Source of the DNA: an uncultured Clostridia bacterium
GTDB taxonomy: Bacteria; Bacillota; Clostridia; Oscillospirales; Acutalibacteraceae
Direction of reading: 5' to 3'
DNA length: 54,737 bases
Assembly (NCBI GenBank): GCA_944412495.1
Contig: CALYBL010000031.1
Location: 1-54,737 of the forward strand
In this document: piece by piece, positions 33,624 to 41,902 of the stretch
How the letters are laid out: each line of letters opens with the position of its first letter
How positions within the stretch are numbered: the first letter of the stretch is position 1
Translations under genes and position numbers: made by a program
The notes under the pieces: generated by a model
Database searches by the model: none
Told to the model about the DNA's origin: nothing
What the model saw: only the letters and a program-made list of their open reading frames with translations

Positions 33624-35141
33624 TTATTTCTCAGAACTTTTCTTATGCTTGTAGTCAACAAGGCTTACTACTATAAATCCACCGGAAAGCACTATCATGG
33701 CAGCCGCCACAAAGAGCATCATCCTTGTACTGCCTTCGCCAGTACCCGGGTTAGCTGTGGAAGATGTAGAGCTCGTTGAAGAAGCTGTGGAAACCGTACC
33801 GCCGGCGCTTGTAGTGCTGGAAGCGCCCGACTCGGATGAGGCATCGGACGAAGAGCTCGTGTCAGAAGAACCGCTTGATGTAACGTCATCTGCATTCTCA
33901 TTGTATACCAGAACTATGCCGTTGGCAACCGCGCGAAGATTATCCTTGCCGTTCATGGGCGTGTTCCAAACGCTTAAAGTATCGTCGTCATTCCGTCCAA
34001 CAAATGTGGTAGATCCACCGCCGTCAAGGTTGATAACAGTTACACAGCCAGCATCAATCATCTTCTGCGCCATTTCCGGAACCGTGATTCCCGCGCTTCC
34101 GCCGGCCTCGTCAGCAGTCATCCACACCATTGTGCCGTCAGCCTTAACACCAACCTGTGTGCGTGAACGTGACTGCTCATAGTTGCCGTTCGACGCCTGA
34201 GCATTCCTTGTTATTTCGCCGTCCTCAACAACTATAGCAGAGCCGCCCACAGCAAACTGTACGTCCTGCCAATCCTCGTCATCTATGCTTACGCTTATCT
34301 CTATCTGGTCGCCGTCGTTAAGCGCCAAAAGGTCGGCTTTCTTATCATTCATAGCCGAAAGGACAACATACCCTTCCTCTATAGTCATGTTGCCGTCTTC
34401 GACCGGTGAACCCTCTACAACGCCGACAACCTTGCCGCCGTGGCTGAGGTCAAGCTCGCTTACCTTTACCTTTACCTCAACGCCGCCTGTCGTGTTTGTG
34501 CTGGTATAATAGTCTGTTGTGTAAAGTATTATCTGATCCTTGGGCTGTACATTCCATACTCCCGAATAATCGACATCGTCATGAGGACGAGCGCGGTTGA
34601 CATAATCTACTTCAAAGGCATCTTCACCATTTACCTTTGCATCAAAAGTCATATCAGGATTCCTGCCCATTACTACAGAACCGTCCGACTTGATGCCTAC
34701 GGCAAATCTGTCTATGTTTCCGTTATAGAAATGGCTGGAGCTTGCAAGAATCTGACCGCCGCTTATAAACACAGCGTACGGTACACCCCAGTCGTTGGCA
34801 TTTGCGTTGCCGCCGACAGACATCGTAAAGAAGTCAGCATTCATCGCCGCTACGACTTCTCCCTCTATCTCCGGATTGTCCTCAACGTCCTGAGCCATAT
34901 CAAGAACATTCTGTGTGCCGTATACATATCCGTTTGACATGCCACCGACAACCTGAAGCTTTCCGCCAGGTGTAAACTCAATAGTATTAAAGTTCACGCC
35001 GTCTTCGCTGAACTGCTCGTAAGCAACCCCCGGTGCTATTTCCTTTGTATCCGCGCTGGCCATTACAACGCTGGAAAAAGCTACGCTTGCAGCGAGCACG
35101 ACAGAAGCTACAGAGAATCTTAATCCATATCTTTTCTCCAT
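33624..35141 (-). CDS. Phosphodiester glycosidase family (NAGPA-like) protein with NPGTG wall-sorting signal
   Basis: Protein of 505 residues. Signal peptide (~1-30), NAGPA-like domain (~45-410) with AAMNADFFTMS and INLDGGGSTTFVG motifs, then a ~60-residue Ser/Thr-rich stalk, the pentapeptide NPGTG (about 465-469), a membrane segment and KHKKSSEK. NPxTG plus hydrophobic segment plus basic tail is a sortase signal, so the enzyme is probably wall-linked. Related to the gene at 3730, which instead ends in a plain membrane segment. Reaction inferred: hydrolysis of a sugar-phosphodiester. ATG 35141 is 8 bases after GGAGG; near-consensus promoter upstream. Monocistronic. Confidence 0.85.
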   Translation of the reverse strand: MEKRYGLRFSVASVVLAASVAFSSVVMASADTKEIAPGVAYEQFSEDGVNFNTIEFTPGGKLQVVGGMSNGYVYGTQNVLDMAQDVEDNPEIEGEVVAAMNADFFTMSVGGNANANDWGVPYAVFISGGQILASSSHFYNGNIDRFAVGIKSDGSVVMGRNPDMTFDAKVNGEDAFEVDYVNRARPHDDVDYSGVWNVQPKDQIILYTTDYYTSTNTTGGVEVKVKVSELDLSHGGKVVGVVEGSPVEDGNMTIEEGYVVLSAMNDKKADLLALNDGDQIEISVSIDDEDWQDVQFAVGGSAIVVEDGEITRNAQASNGNYEQSRSRTQVGVKADGTMVWMTADEAGGSAGITVPEMAQKMIDAGCVTVINLDGGGSTTFVGRNDDDTLSVWNTPMNGKDNLRAVANGIVLVYNENADDVTSSGSSDTSSSSDASSESGASSTTSAGGTVSTASSTSSTSSTANPGTGEGSTRMMLFVAAAMIVLSGGFIVVSLVDYKHKKSSEK

Positions 35142-35183
35142 CTTTTTAGCCTCCAATATCTTAAAAAATATTCTGGTGAGTTT

Positions 35184-35212
35184 ATTATATTACTTTAATT
35201 TTGAAAAATCAA
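35184..35212 (-). promoter_or_regulatory. Sigma-A promoter of the 33624 gene
   Basis: Minus strand -35 TTGATT (35207-35212), 17-base spacer, -10 TATAAT (35184-35189). Confidence 0.75.
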
Positions 35213-35266
35213 TAGAAAATTTTGCTTTTAATTTTTCATTTAATATAATATGCCCATTTACAGCCC

Positions 35267-37333
35267 CTATTTTGCGTCACTATCAGCTGTCTCCGACTCG
35301 CTGATTATCTTCTGCGCAATATTGGCCGGAACCTCCTCATATCTTTCAAATTTTAAAGTAAAGCTTCCGCGTCCCGCTGTCATAGAGCGAAGCAGCGTTG
35401 CAAAATCTCCCGTCTCCGCCATTGGTATTTCGGCATCTACCGTCTGCATCCTATCCTCGCCGGGATTCATGCCCAGCACCCTGCCGCGGCGCTTGTTTAT
35501 CTCGCCCATTATATCGCCCATGTTTTCGTCCGGAAGCACAACCTTGAGAGAGCCTATGGGCTCAAGCAGCACCGGCGATGCCTGCGGTATGCCGTTCTTA
35601 AACGCCAGAGCGGAAGCCAGCTTAAATGACATCTCAGAAGAGTCAACCGGGTGATATGAGCCGTCTACCAGCGTCGCCTTTACTCCGACCACAGGATATC
35701 CGGCAAGGGTGCCGCGCTGCATGGACTCGGCAAGTCCCTTCTCAACCGCCGGGAAGAAGTTTTTGGGAACAGCGCCGCCGAATATCTTCTCTTCAAATAC
35801 GAGCGAATCGCTGTCGCACGGCTCGAATTCTATCCACACATCGCCGAATTGGCCGTGGCCGCCCGACTGCTTCTTGTGACGTCCCTGAACCTTAACCTTT
35901 TTGCGTATTGTCTCGCGATAAGCCACCTTCGGCACCGTCATAGTGACATCTACGCCGAATTTGGACTTCAGCCGCGATACAACGACGTCGAGATGCTGCT
36001 CACCAAGGCCCTTTACGATAAGCTCTCTCGTCTCCTGATTATTTTCATAGCCTATCGTCGGATCCTCCTCCATAAGCCGTTGTATGCCGGAGACTATCTT
36101 TTCCTCGTCACCTTTATTTTTCGGCCATACCGCCATAGAGAGACAGCTTGCCGGGAAATCGACGCCCTTTAATATTATCTTTTGTCCCTGCTCGCATATT
36201 GTGTCGCCTGTTTTAACGTCGGCAAGCTTGGAGAAAACTCCTATATCGCCGGCCGAAAGCTCGCTTACGTCTATCTGCTTGGCGCCAAACGGGATAGATA
36301 TCTTTGCAAAGCGCTCCGGCGCACCGGTCTTGGCGTTCACTGTCTTGGAGGCACCGGTTAGTTTTCCGGACAGCACCTTGAAATATGACAGCCTGCCTAT
36401 AAACGGGTCGGCCACCGTCTTAAACACCATCGCCGCAAGAGGACCGTCTTCGCTGCACGGAAGCTCTTTCTCAGCGCCATCTATCTCGGCCTTTTCCGGA
36501 GGCATATCCGCCGCCGACGGTGCAATATCCGCAAGAGCGTCAAGCAGCATGTCAATGCATGCCAGCGTCTGACCTGAACCGCACAGCACGGGTATGATGT
36601 CGCCGTGCAGCGTACCGGCGGCAAGCCCTGAGAGTACCTCCTGCTCCGTAAACTCCTCACCGCCGAAGAATTTCTCCATCAGCTCCTCGTCGCTGCCGGC
36701 AACCGCCTCGTACATCTGCGGACGGTATTCCTCAAGCGTGCCGGATTCCTCCGTCTCCGACGCCTTGCCGTTTTCGTCGTATTTATAAGCCTTGCCGGTT
36801 ATGAGATTAACGTATGAGTCTGCCTTTTCGTTTTTAAGCTGCGGCACGACAACGGGGCAGGTAGAGGGACCAAACTTATCCTTTACGTCGTTTAATACCT
36901 TGAAATAGTCCGCACTGTCGGAATTGAGCTTGGATATGTACACCATTACCGGCTTGCCGGCCGCCTTTGCCATCTTATATACCTTCTGTGAGCCGACGTT
37001 TACCCCCGATTTGCCCGAAAGCACTATCAAAACGGTATCGGCGGCGCGCATTGCCTCGCATATGCCTCCCTCAAAATCAAAAAGCCCGGGAGAATCTATC
37101 AGATTTATCTTTTTGCCCTTGCGCTCAAAATATGCAACGGATGTCGAAACCGTGGCCTGACGCTTCTTCTCCTCAGGGTCAAAGTCCATTACCGTATTCC
37201 CTTCAGCGGTCTTGCCAAGCCTGTCGGTCGCGCCCGAAAGATACAGCATTGCCTCGGCAAGAGTGGTCTTGCCTGAGCCGGCGTGGCCGGCCAGCATCAC
37301 ATTTTTAATATCAGCACTGGAAAATACTTTCAA
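35267..37333 (-). CDS. EF-G-like translational GTPase (non-canonical G motifs)
   Basis: Protein of 688 residues with the full EF-G layout: G domain (~1-270), domain II (~290-380), III (~390-465), IV (~470-590; FGDVWIEFEP, GAVPKNFFPAVEKG) and V (~590-680). It belongs to the EF-G-like group rather than the essential FusA: the P-loop is GHAGSGKT rather than GHVDHGKT, the G2 region is RQATVSTSV, G3 is DSPG and the guanine-specificity motif NKxD reads SKLN. Role uncertain, possibly ribosome recycling or rescue. I start at TTG 37333 because GAAAGGGTG precedes it by 7 bases and homologues begin MKVFS; upstream ATGs lack a site. Own promoter; no clear terminator. Confidence 0.88.
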   Translation of the reverse strand: MKVFSSADIKNVMLAGHAGSGKTTLAEAMLYLSGATDRLGKTAEGNTVMDFDPEEKKRQATVSTSVAYFERKGKKINLIDSPGLFDFEGGICEAMRAADTVLIVLSGKSGVNVGSQKVYKMAKAAGKPVMVYISKLNSDSADYFKVLNDVKDKFGPSTCPVVVPQLKNEKADSYVNLITGKAYKYDENGKASETEESGTLEEYRPQMYEAVAGSDEELMEKFFGGEEFTEQEVLSGLAAGTLHGDIIPVLCGSGQTLACIDMLLDALADIAPSAADMPPEKAEIDGAEKELPCSEDGPLAAMVFKTVADPFIGRLSYFKVLSGKLTGASKTVNAKTGAPERFAKISIPFGAKQIDVSELSAGDIGVFSKLADVKTGDTICEQGQKIILKGVDFPASCLSMAVWPKNKGDEEKIVSGIQRLMEEDPTIGYENNQETRELIVKGLGEQHLDVVVSRLKSKFGVDVTMTVPKVAYRETIRKKVKVQGRHKKQSGGHGQFGDVWIEFEPCDSDSLVFEEKIFGGAVPKNFFPAVEKGLAESMQRGTLAGYPVVGVKATLVDGSYHPVDSSEMSFKLASALAFKNGIPQASPVLLEPIGSLKVVLPDENMGDIMGEINKRRGRVLGMNPGEDRMQTVDAEIPMAETGDFATLLRSMTAGRGSFTLKFERYEEVPANIAQKIISESETADSDAK

Positions 37334-37402
37334 ATCATAACACCCTTTCATTTCGGACTTAACTGGCAATTTTCACTAAATATTCATAATTAGTGCGCTT
37401 TA

Positions 37403-37431
37403 ACTATATCATAATTGCCGTCCCTTTTCAA
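37403..37431 (-). promoter_or_regulatory. Sigma-A promoter of the EF-G-like gene
   Basis: Minus strand -35 TTGAAA (37426-37431), 17-base spacer ending in TGA, -10 TATAGT (37403-37408). Confidence 0.7.
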
Positions 37432-37585
37432 TATCAAATAATATACAAAACATATTTTTTATTTTTGTTAACAAAAAATTTATAAAAATTGCCTTTATTC
37501 GCAATATGCAGTTCATATTATTGTTTGCCAAATAAGCCGCAATTAAACTATATTAAATTTGTATATATTTTCCCTCTCTTGGTAC

Positions 37586-37614
37586 TTGTGCTTTTGCGGC
37601 GTTTGTTGTAGAAT
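37586..37614 (+). promoter_or_regulatory. Promoter of the rubredoxin-fprA operon
   Basis: -35 TTGTGC (37586-37591), 17-base spacer, -10 TAGAAT (37609-37614). Confidence 0.6.
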
Positions 37615-37704
37615 ATACCTCAAGCAGCATACTTTGACTGCTTTAGAGGATTTGACAGCACAGCAATATTCAGAAAAACAATCAATGAAAGGATGTTTGT
37701 GACC

Positions 37705-37863
37705 ATGAAGTATGTATGCACTGCCTGCGGATATGTTTACGACCCCGCTGTCGGCGATCCCGATTCCGGCATAGCGCCCGGCACGGCTTTTGAGGACCTG
37801 CCGGACGACTGGGCCTGCCCGCTCTGCGGCGTCGGCAAGGATATGTTCGAGCCGGCCGAGTAA
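37705..37863 (+). CDS. Rubredoxin
   Basis: A 52-residue protein. Iron ligands are Cys5 and Cys8 (CTACGY) and Cys38 and Cys41 (CPLCGV), with the conserved [25 protein letters not shown] core. It carries single electrons in the cytoplasm, here most likely to the flavodiiron protein encoded next and to superoxide reductase (dfx). The ATG at 37705 is the usual family start; an in-frame GTG at 37699 lies 5 bases after AAAGGA and would add two residues (MT). A GC-rich hairpin follows the stop, which may lower read-through so that rubredoxin is made in excess of FprA. Confidence 0.96.
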   Translation: MKYVCTACGYVYDPAVGDPDSGIAPGTAFEDLPDDWACPLCGVGKDMFEPAE

Positions 37864-37885
37864 AACGATAATAATATCGGCCTCA

Positions 37886-37913
37886 GGCGGCCGCTTAAGG
37901 GCGGCCGCCGTAC
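37886..37913 (+). terminator. Hairpin between rubredoxin and fprA, likely attenuating
   Basis: A perfect 9-bp GC stem (37886-37894 with 37901-37909), loop TTAAGG, followed by GTACTTTT. The T-run is short, so partial termination or mRNA processing is likely rather than a full stop. Confidence 0.55.
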
Positions 37914-37934
37914 TTTTGAAAGGGAAGGATTTTC

Positions 37935-39113
37935 ATGACATATAAAATTGCAGAAAACGTATGGTTCGTCGGCGTTAAGAATCCGTCACTGCGCGTGTTC
38001 GACATAATAATGCGCGCAGAGTACGGGACCTCCTACAATGCTTATATCGTAAAGGGCGAAAAGACGGCTCTCATAGAGTGCGCGCACGAGACCTATGCCG
38101 GCGACTTTATAAATAACATAAAATCCGTTATCGGCGGCGAGAAGCTTGATTACATCATATTCAACCACACGGAGCCGGACCATTCCGGCTGCCTTTACCG
38201 CCTGCTGGAGCTTTATCCGGAGGTTACGGTTGTTTCCTCTCCCGCCGCAAACAAATATCTTAAGGACATAACAAACATGGATTTTGGAAGCCGCATAGTG
38301 AAAAACGGCGATGTCCTCGACCTCGGCGGCACGGAGCTGAAATTTATTCAGGCGCCGTTTCTGCACTGGCCGGATTCCATGTTCACCTATCTTGCCGACC
38401 GCAATATGCTGTTCAGCTGCGACTTCTTGGGCGCGCATTTCTGCGACAACGGGATATTCGACACCGACGTCAAAAAGCCGGAGCTGTACGACGGTCAGTT
38501 TGAATATTACTATAAATGTATATTCGGCCCGTTTAAGCCGTATGTCCTTGAGGGCTTAAACAAAATAAAGGATTTAAAGATTGACATGGTCCTGCCGAGC
38601 CACGGCCCCATACTCACGGTGTCCATTGCCGACGCTGTTGAAAAGTATAGGGCGTGGAGCACGCCGGCACCCGCGGGAGACACAAAATATATCCCGGTGG
38701 TATACGCCAGTGCCTATGGCTATACCCGCAGGCTGGCCAAGGCGGCCGCAGAGGCGCTCGAAAAGGCCGGCGTGAAGACGGCGCTGCTCGATGCGGTAGA
38801 TGTGCCGGCTGCCGAAATCAATGCCGAGCTTGAAAAGAGCGACGGCTTCCTTATAGGCAGCAATACGATAAACCGCGATGCCACAAAGCCAATTTGGGAC
38901 ATACTTGCCGGAATAGACGCGATAAACACCAAAAAGCCGGTCGGCGTTTTCGGCTCCTACGGCTGGAGCGGCGAGGCGATAGAGATGGTAAAGACACGTC
39001 TTACACAGCTCAAGTTCAATGTTATCGACGAGCCGGTCAAGGTCACCTTCCGCCCGACGGAGCAGGACCTTGAGAGGGCTGCCGAATACGCCCTCAGGGT
39101 TGCCGGAAAATAA
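37935..39113 (+). CDS. fprA: FprA-type flavodiiron protein (oxygen reductase)
   Basis: Protein of 392 residues. N-terminal beta-lactamase-like domain (~1-245) with all diiron ligands in place: His78, Glu80, Asp82, His83 (HTEPDHSG), His144, Asp163 and His223 (PSHGP). C-terminal flavodoxin domain (~250-390) binding FMN (YASAYGYTRRLA, SNTINRDATKPIWDIL, GSYGWSGEA). It reduces oxygen to water, or NO, in the cytoplasm with electrons from rubredoxin, encoded 71 bases upstream. Ribosome site AAGGA at 5 bases. The FMN phosphate loop reads YASAYGYT where YxSxxGNT is commoner. Confidence 0.96.
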   Translation: MTYKIAENVWFVGVKNPSLRVFDIIMRAEYGTSYNAYIVKGEKTALIECAHETYAGDFINNIKSVIGGEKLDYIIFNHTEPDHSGCLYRLLELYPEVTVVSSPAANKYLKDITNMDFGSRIVKNGDVLDLGGTELKFIQAPFLHWPDSMFTYLADRNMLFSCDFLGAHFCDNGIFDTDVKKPELYDGQFEYYYKCIFGPFKPYVLEGLNKIKDLKIDMVLPSHGPILTVSIADAVEKYRAWSTPAPAGDTKYIPVVYASAYGYTRRLAKAAAEALEKAGVKTALLDAVDVPAAEINAELEKSDGFLIGSNTINRDATKPIWDILAGIDAINTKKPVGVFGSYGWSGEAIEMVKTRLTQLKFNVIDEPVKVTFRPTEQDLERAAEYALRVAGK

Positions 39114-39167
39114 TCCGTATTCACCGCTTTTGTGCGCTCGGCCGCATATCACTATACGGCAAATATT

Positions 39168-39204
39168 AAGCCCGAGGCTCTCGTATGGGGAGTCTCGGGC
39201 TTTT
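39168..39204 (+). terminator. Terminator of the rubredoxin-fprA operon
   Basis: GCCCGAG (39170-39176) pairs with CTCGGGC (39194-39200), with further inner pairs, followed by TTTT. Confidence 0.75.
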
Positions 39205-39393
39205 GTCGTTTTGCAGTTGCTTTCGCTCTGCATCGCCGCCGGGCGCACTGATAGATGTCCCTCATAAATTATTGGCAGCGGAATGTGAGAAATATTACTT
39301 CCTCATAAAAGCATAAAGAAAATGATGGCGGCACAAAATATTTCTGTTGTTTTAACGTCTGAAATATGATATATTTCCTATGGGGTGAGCAAA

Positions 39394-39894
39394 ATGTATA
39401 AGAAGCTTTTATTAGTATTTATGAGCATATTCGTTTTGCTGTGCATGTCGGCATGCGGCGCCGGAATCAGCTTAGACGACGGCAAAAAATATACTGAGGA
39501 TTTTTGGATAGCATTGAGCGAAAAAGACTACGAAGCGGCGGCTAGTCTGATGCATCCGATAAGCGAAGCCTCTGCGGACGATATAGAAGACTTTGCCGAC
39601 GGCATGGAATATGACTTTGGGGTTGATTTTGATTTTGACGACGTCTCGGTAACGAATTATACAGGATTTGAGACCATGATATATGACAGCGACGTGGGCG
39701 GCGCCAGACTGACTCTTAGCTTCCAAATAAATATCGGCGGAATGGAATACAGCGGTTCAAGCGAGCTTGTACGCAATAGTGACGGCTTCGGCATAAGCGG
39801 TATAAGCATTGACTATGAACAATCAAATGCTTTGACCTATGAAGCCTGTATTCCATCTATGTCTCGCGTTTTGCCGGCCGCTTGTACGAAGTGA
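39394..39894 (+). CDS. Lipoprotein of unknown function
   Basis: Protein of 166 residues with a lipoprotein signal (MSAC, Cys ~21). The rest is acidic and resembles NTF2-like or DUF4878-type small lipoproteins: a helix YTEDFWIALSEKDYEAAASLMHP followed by strands. The last ~20 residues (TYEACIPSMSRVLPAACTK) depart from this style and may be read past the original end. ATG 39394 is chosen over a GTG three codons earlier because GGGGTG precedes it properly. Stands alone between the fprA terminator and the convergent amino-sugar operon. I do not recognise a function. Confidence 0.7.
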   Translation: MYKKLLLVFMSIFVLLCMSACGAGISLDDGKKYTEDFWIALSEKDYEAAASLMHPISEASADDIEDFADGMEYDFGVDFDFDDVSVTNYTGFETMIYDSDVGGARLTLSFQINIGGMEYSGSSELVRNSDGFGISGISIDYEQSNALTYEACIPSMSRVLPAACTK

Positions 39895-40004
39895 AGTGTA
39901 GCCTGCCTTTTTATGTCTGATTATTTATTTAGGCCGAAGCTTCCCAGCTAATACTTATTATTTCGTTACAGTTATACCTAAGCTTTGTTAGCTTATACAG
40001 ACGG

Positions 40005-40048
40005 TAAAACTCCCCGCATACCTTTATCAGAGTATGCGGGGAGTTTAA
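40005..40048. terminator. Bidirectional terminator between convergent genes
   Basis: A 15-bp perfect stem (40007-40021 with 40032-40046) flanked by A-rich and T-rich ends. It serves the 39394 gene and the amino-sugar operon. Confidence 0.8.
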
Positions 40049-40089
40049 TATAATACTCGGAAAATCTTCGTCACCTTACGGGCGGAAAA

Positions 40090-41049
40090 TTACACCTTCT
40101 CAGCGGTACATGTATCGAGAGAAGCGGCAAAGCATCTCTTAAAGCTCTCGTCCGCCTCTATCCCCGCTAAGGCCGCCGCCTCCACCGCCGAGCCGTAAAC
40201 CGGCGGCAGGTCGGGGAATATAAAGTCGTGCTTTCTTAAAAGATGCGGCTTTACATAAGTATACAGCATGTCCCAGTCGCGGAAAATGCTGCCGGCTAAA
40301 ACTGTCGGGCAGACGTCTGCGTTCATTTTTGCCGAGAGGACGTTAAACAGCTTGGCAAGCTCCGCGCCGTTTTCCGCAAGTATCTTCTTGCCGGCAGCAT
40401 CGCCCTCGGCGGCTGCCTTGAAGGCGAGCGGTGCAAGCGCCGCGATCGCCGGCTTGCCTTCCTGATACAGATCTATCGCCGTTTTGCCTATGGGACCGCC
40501 CAGCTTCTCCTCAAGCAGCTGCGTCAGCAGCGTCGGCCCGCCCCTGCCGTCAAGCGCGCACAGGGCGTAATATACGGCGTCCCTGCCAAAATCGTAGCCG
40601 CTGCCGCCCTTGTCGAACAGGTAGCCCCAGCCGCCGACGCGGGACATCCCGCCGCCTATGCGAACAAAGCCGACAGAGCCGGTACCGGATATTACAACAC
40701 AGCCGTCCTTCGTGCCTATCCCGCTCGAAAGCGCGTTTACCGTGTCGCTGTTGTTTGACACATGCTTTACCGACGGCACTAACTTTTTCATAAGCTCAGC
40801 CATTATCTCGCGGTTGTTCCCCACGGTGCCGCCGGATATGCCGGCAAACAAATACTCCGGCTTAGCCCCTGCATCCTGCATCAGTGCGGACAGTGCCTTA
40901 CTAAGAACATCCTCGGTGTGCTGCCAGCCGAAGTCATTCGGGTTGCAGCCCTGTGTGAGCACCCGCTTTAAAATGCTTCCGCTATGGTGGAACAGCACAA
41001 GGTCGGTCTTCGTGCCGCCGCCGTCAATGGCTATAAACAGACTGTCCAT
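40090..41049 (-). CDS. murK: BadF/BcrA-type amino-sugar kinase (GlcNAc/MurNAc)
   Basis: Protein of 319 residues of the ASKHA fold: IAIDGGGTKTD phosphate-1 motif (6-16), a VISGTGSVGF phosphate-2 motif (~118-127), GWGYLFDKGGSGYDFGRDAV, and a C-terminal GSAVEAAAL adenosine region. In Clostridium acetobutylicum a kinase of this family beside murQ (MurK) phosphorylates MurNAc and GlcNAc; the same pairing here supports that role, though a plain GlcNAc kinase is possible. Its ATG overlaps the murQ stop (TAATG), so translation is coupled. Last gene of the operon. With no PTS gene nearby, sugars would enter unphosphorylated and be activated here. Confidence 0.85.
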   Translation of the reverse strand: MDSLFIAIDGGGTKTDLVLFHHSGSILKRVLTQGCNPNDFGWQHTEDVLSKALSALMQDAGAKPEYLFAGISGGTVGNNREIMAELMKKLVPSVKHVSNNSDTVNALSSGIGTKDGCVVISGTGSVGFVRIGGGMSRVGGWGYLFDKGGSGYDFGRDAVYYALCALDGRGGPTLLTQLLEEKLGGPIGKTAIDLYQEGKPAIAALAPLAFKAAAEGDAAGKKILAENGAELAKLFNVLSAKMNADVCPTVLAGSIFRDWDMLYTYVKPHLLRKHDFIFPDLPPVYGSAVEAAALAGIEADESFKRCFAASLDTCTAEKV

Positions 41050-41888
41050 TACTTTGCACCGCCGACCTTTTCGCCCTTTATGGCCTCAATGGCGCCGCGG
41101 ACGTTCCCGTTTTTATCAAGTGCGGTCTCCGCCGTATTTTCGTCGCAGCCGGTGAGCGTGCATATGGTCCTTACAGCACGCTTGCGGAGCTTTATATTGG
41201 TCGGGTTGAGGTTTATCATGTAGTTGCCGTACACGTTGCCCAGCTTTATCATAACGCAGGTGGATATCATGTTGAGTATGAACTTCTGTGCCGTGCCCGC
41301 CTTAAGTCGAGTGGAGCCGGTTATTGCCTCGGCGCCGGTATCTGCAAAAATCGGGTAATCCGCTATCTTGGACATGGGTGTATCGGGATTGCAGCATATG
41401 CTGGCGGTAGAGGCGCCGGCGCGCTTGGCCGCCTGCATAGCGCCTATGACATACGCCGCCGCGCCGGCCGCAGATATGCCTATCACTGTGTCGTGCTCAT
41501 TGATTGAATGCTGCATCAAATCGCGCTTGCCGGCTTCGGCATCATCCTCGCAGCCCTCGCTTGCATTTGCCATGGCGCCAGAACCGCCGGCTATAATCGC
41601 GACGACCTTATCCGGCGATATGCCGAATGTCGGCGGGCATTCGGCCGCGTCTATTATACCGAGACGTCCGGAGGTGCCGGCGCCTATATAGAATATGCGC
41701 CCACCCTTGGCCATCTCCTCTGCTATGTGGTCTACAAGCGGTGCTATCTGGTCAAGCGCATCCTCCACGGCGTCGGCCACGCGCCTGTTCTCCTCGTTCA
41801 TGGCATGCAGCATCTCCATGGTCGTCATCTTATCTATATGCGCGGTGCGCGGATTGCTCTGCTCGGTAGCTAAAAGTGCTTTTTCCAT
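41049..41888 (-). CDS. murQ: N-acetylmuramic acid 6-phosphate etherase
   Basis: Protein of 279 residues, slightly short for the family (~300). SIS fold with GAGTSGRLG (69-77), the catalytic-region motif DAAECPPTFG (80-89, Glu83), SAAGAAAYVIGA and EAITGSTRLKAGTAQKFILN. It splits MurNAc-6-P into GlcNAc-6-P and D-lactate in cytoplasmic wall recycling. The C-terminal ~20 residues keep the GALDKNGNVRGAI-type helix (TALDKNGNVRGAIEAIKG). Lies 14 bases after the DUF6259-like gene with AAGAGGAG as ribosome site and overlaps the kinase gene by one base. Confidence 0.95.
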   Translation of the reverse strand: MEKALLATEQSNPRTAHIDKMTTMEMLHAMNEENRRVADAVEDALDQIAPLVDHIAEEMAKGGRIFYIGAGTSGRLGIIDAAECPPTFGISPDKVVAIIAGGSGAMANASEGCEDDAEAGKRDLMQHSINEHDTVIGISAAGAAAYVIGAMQAAKRAGASTASICCNPDTPMSKIADYPIFADTGAEAITGSTRLKAGTAQKFILNMISTCVMIKLGNVYGNYMINLNPTNIKLRKRAVRTICTLTGCDENTAETALDKNGNVRGAIEAIKGEKVGGAK

Positions 41889-41902
41889 TTTGTATTCTCC
41901 TC

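Larger units (their letters stand above)
37334..37704. other. Divergent promoter region between the EF-G-like and rubredoxin genes
   Basis: Holds two sigma-A promoters (37403-37431 minus, 37586-37614 plus) separated by AT-rich DNA. The plus-strand leader (37615-37704) has an AAGCAG...CTGCTT hairpin at about 37622-37643. No gene seen. Confidence 0.6.
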
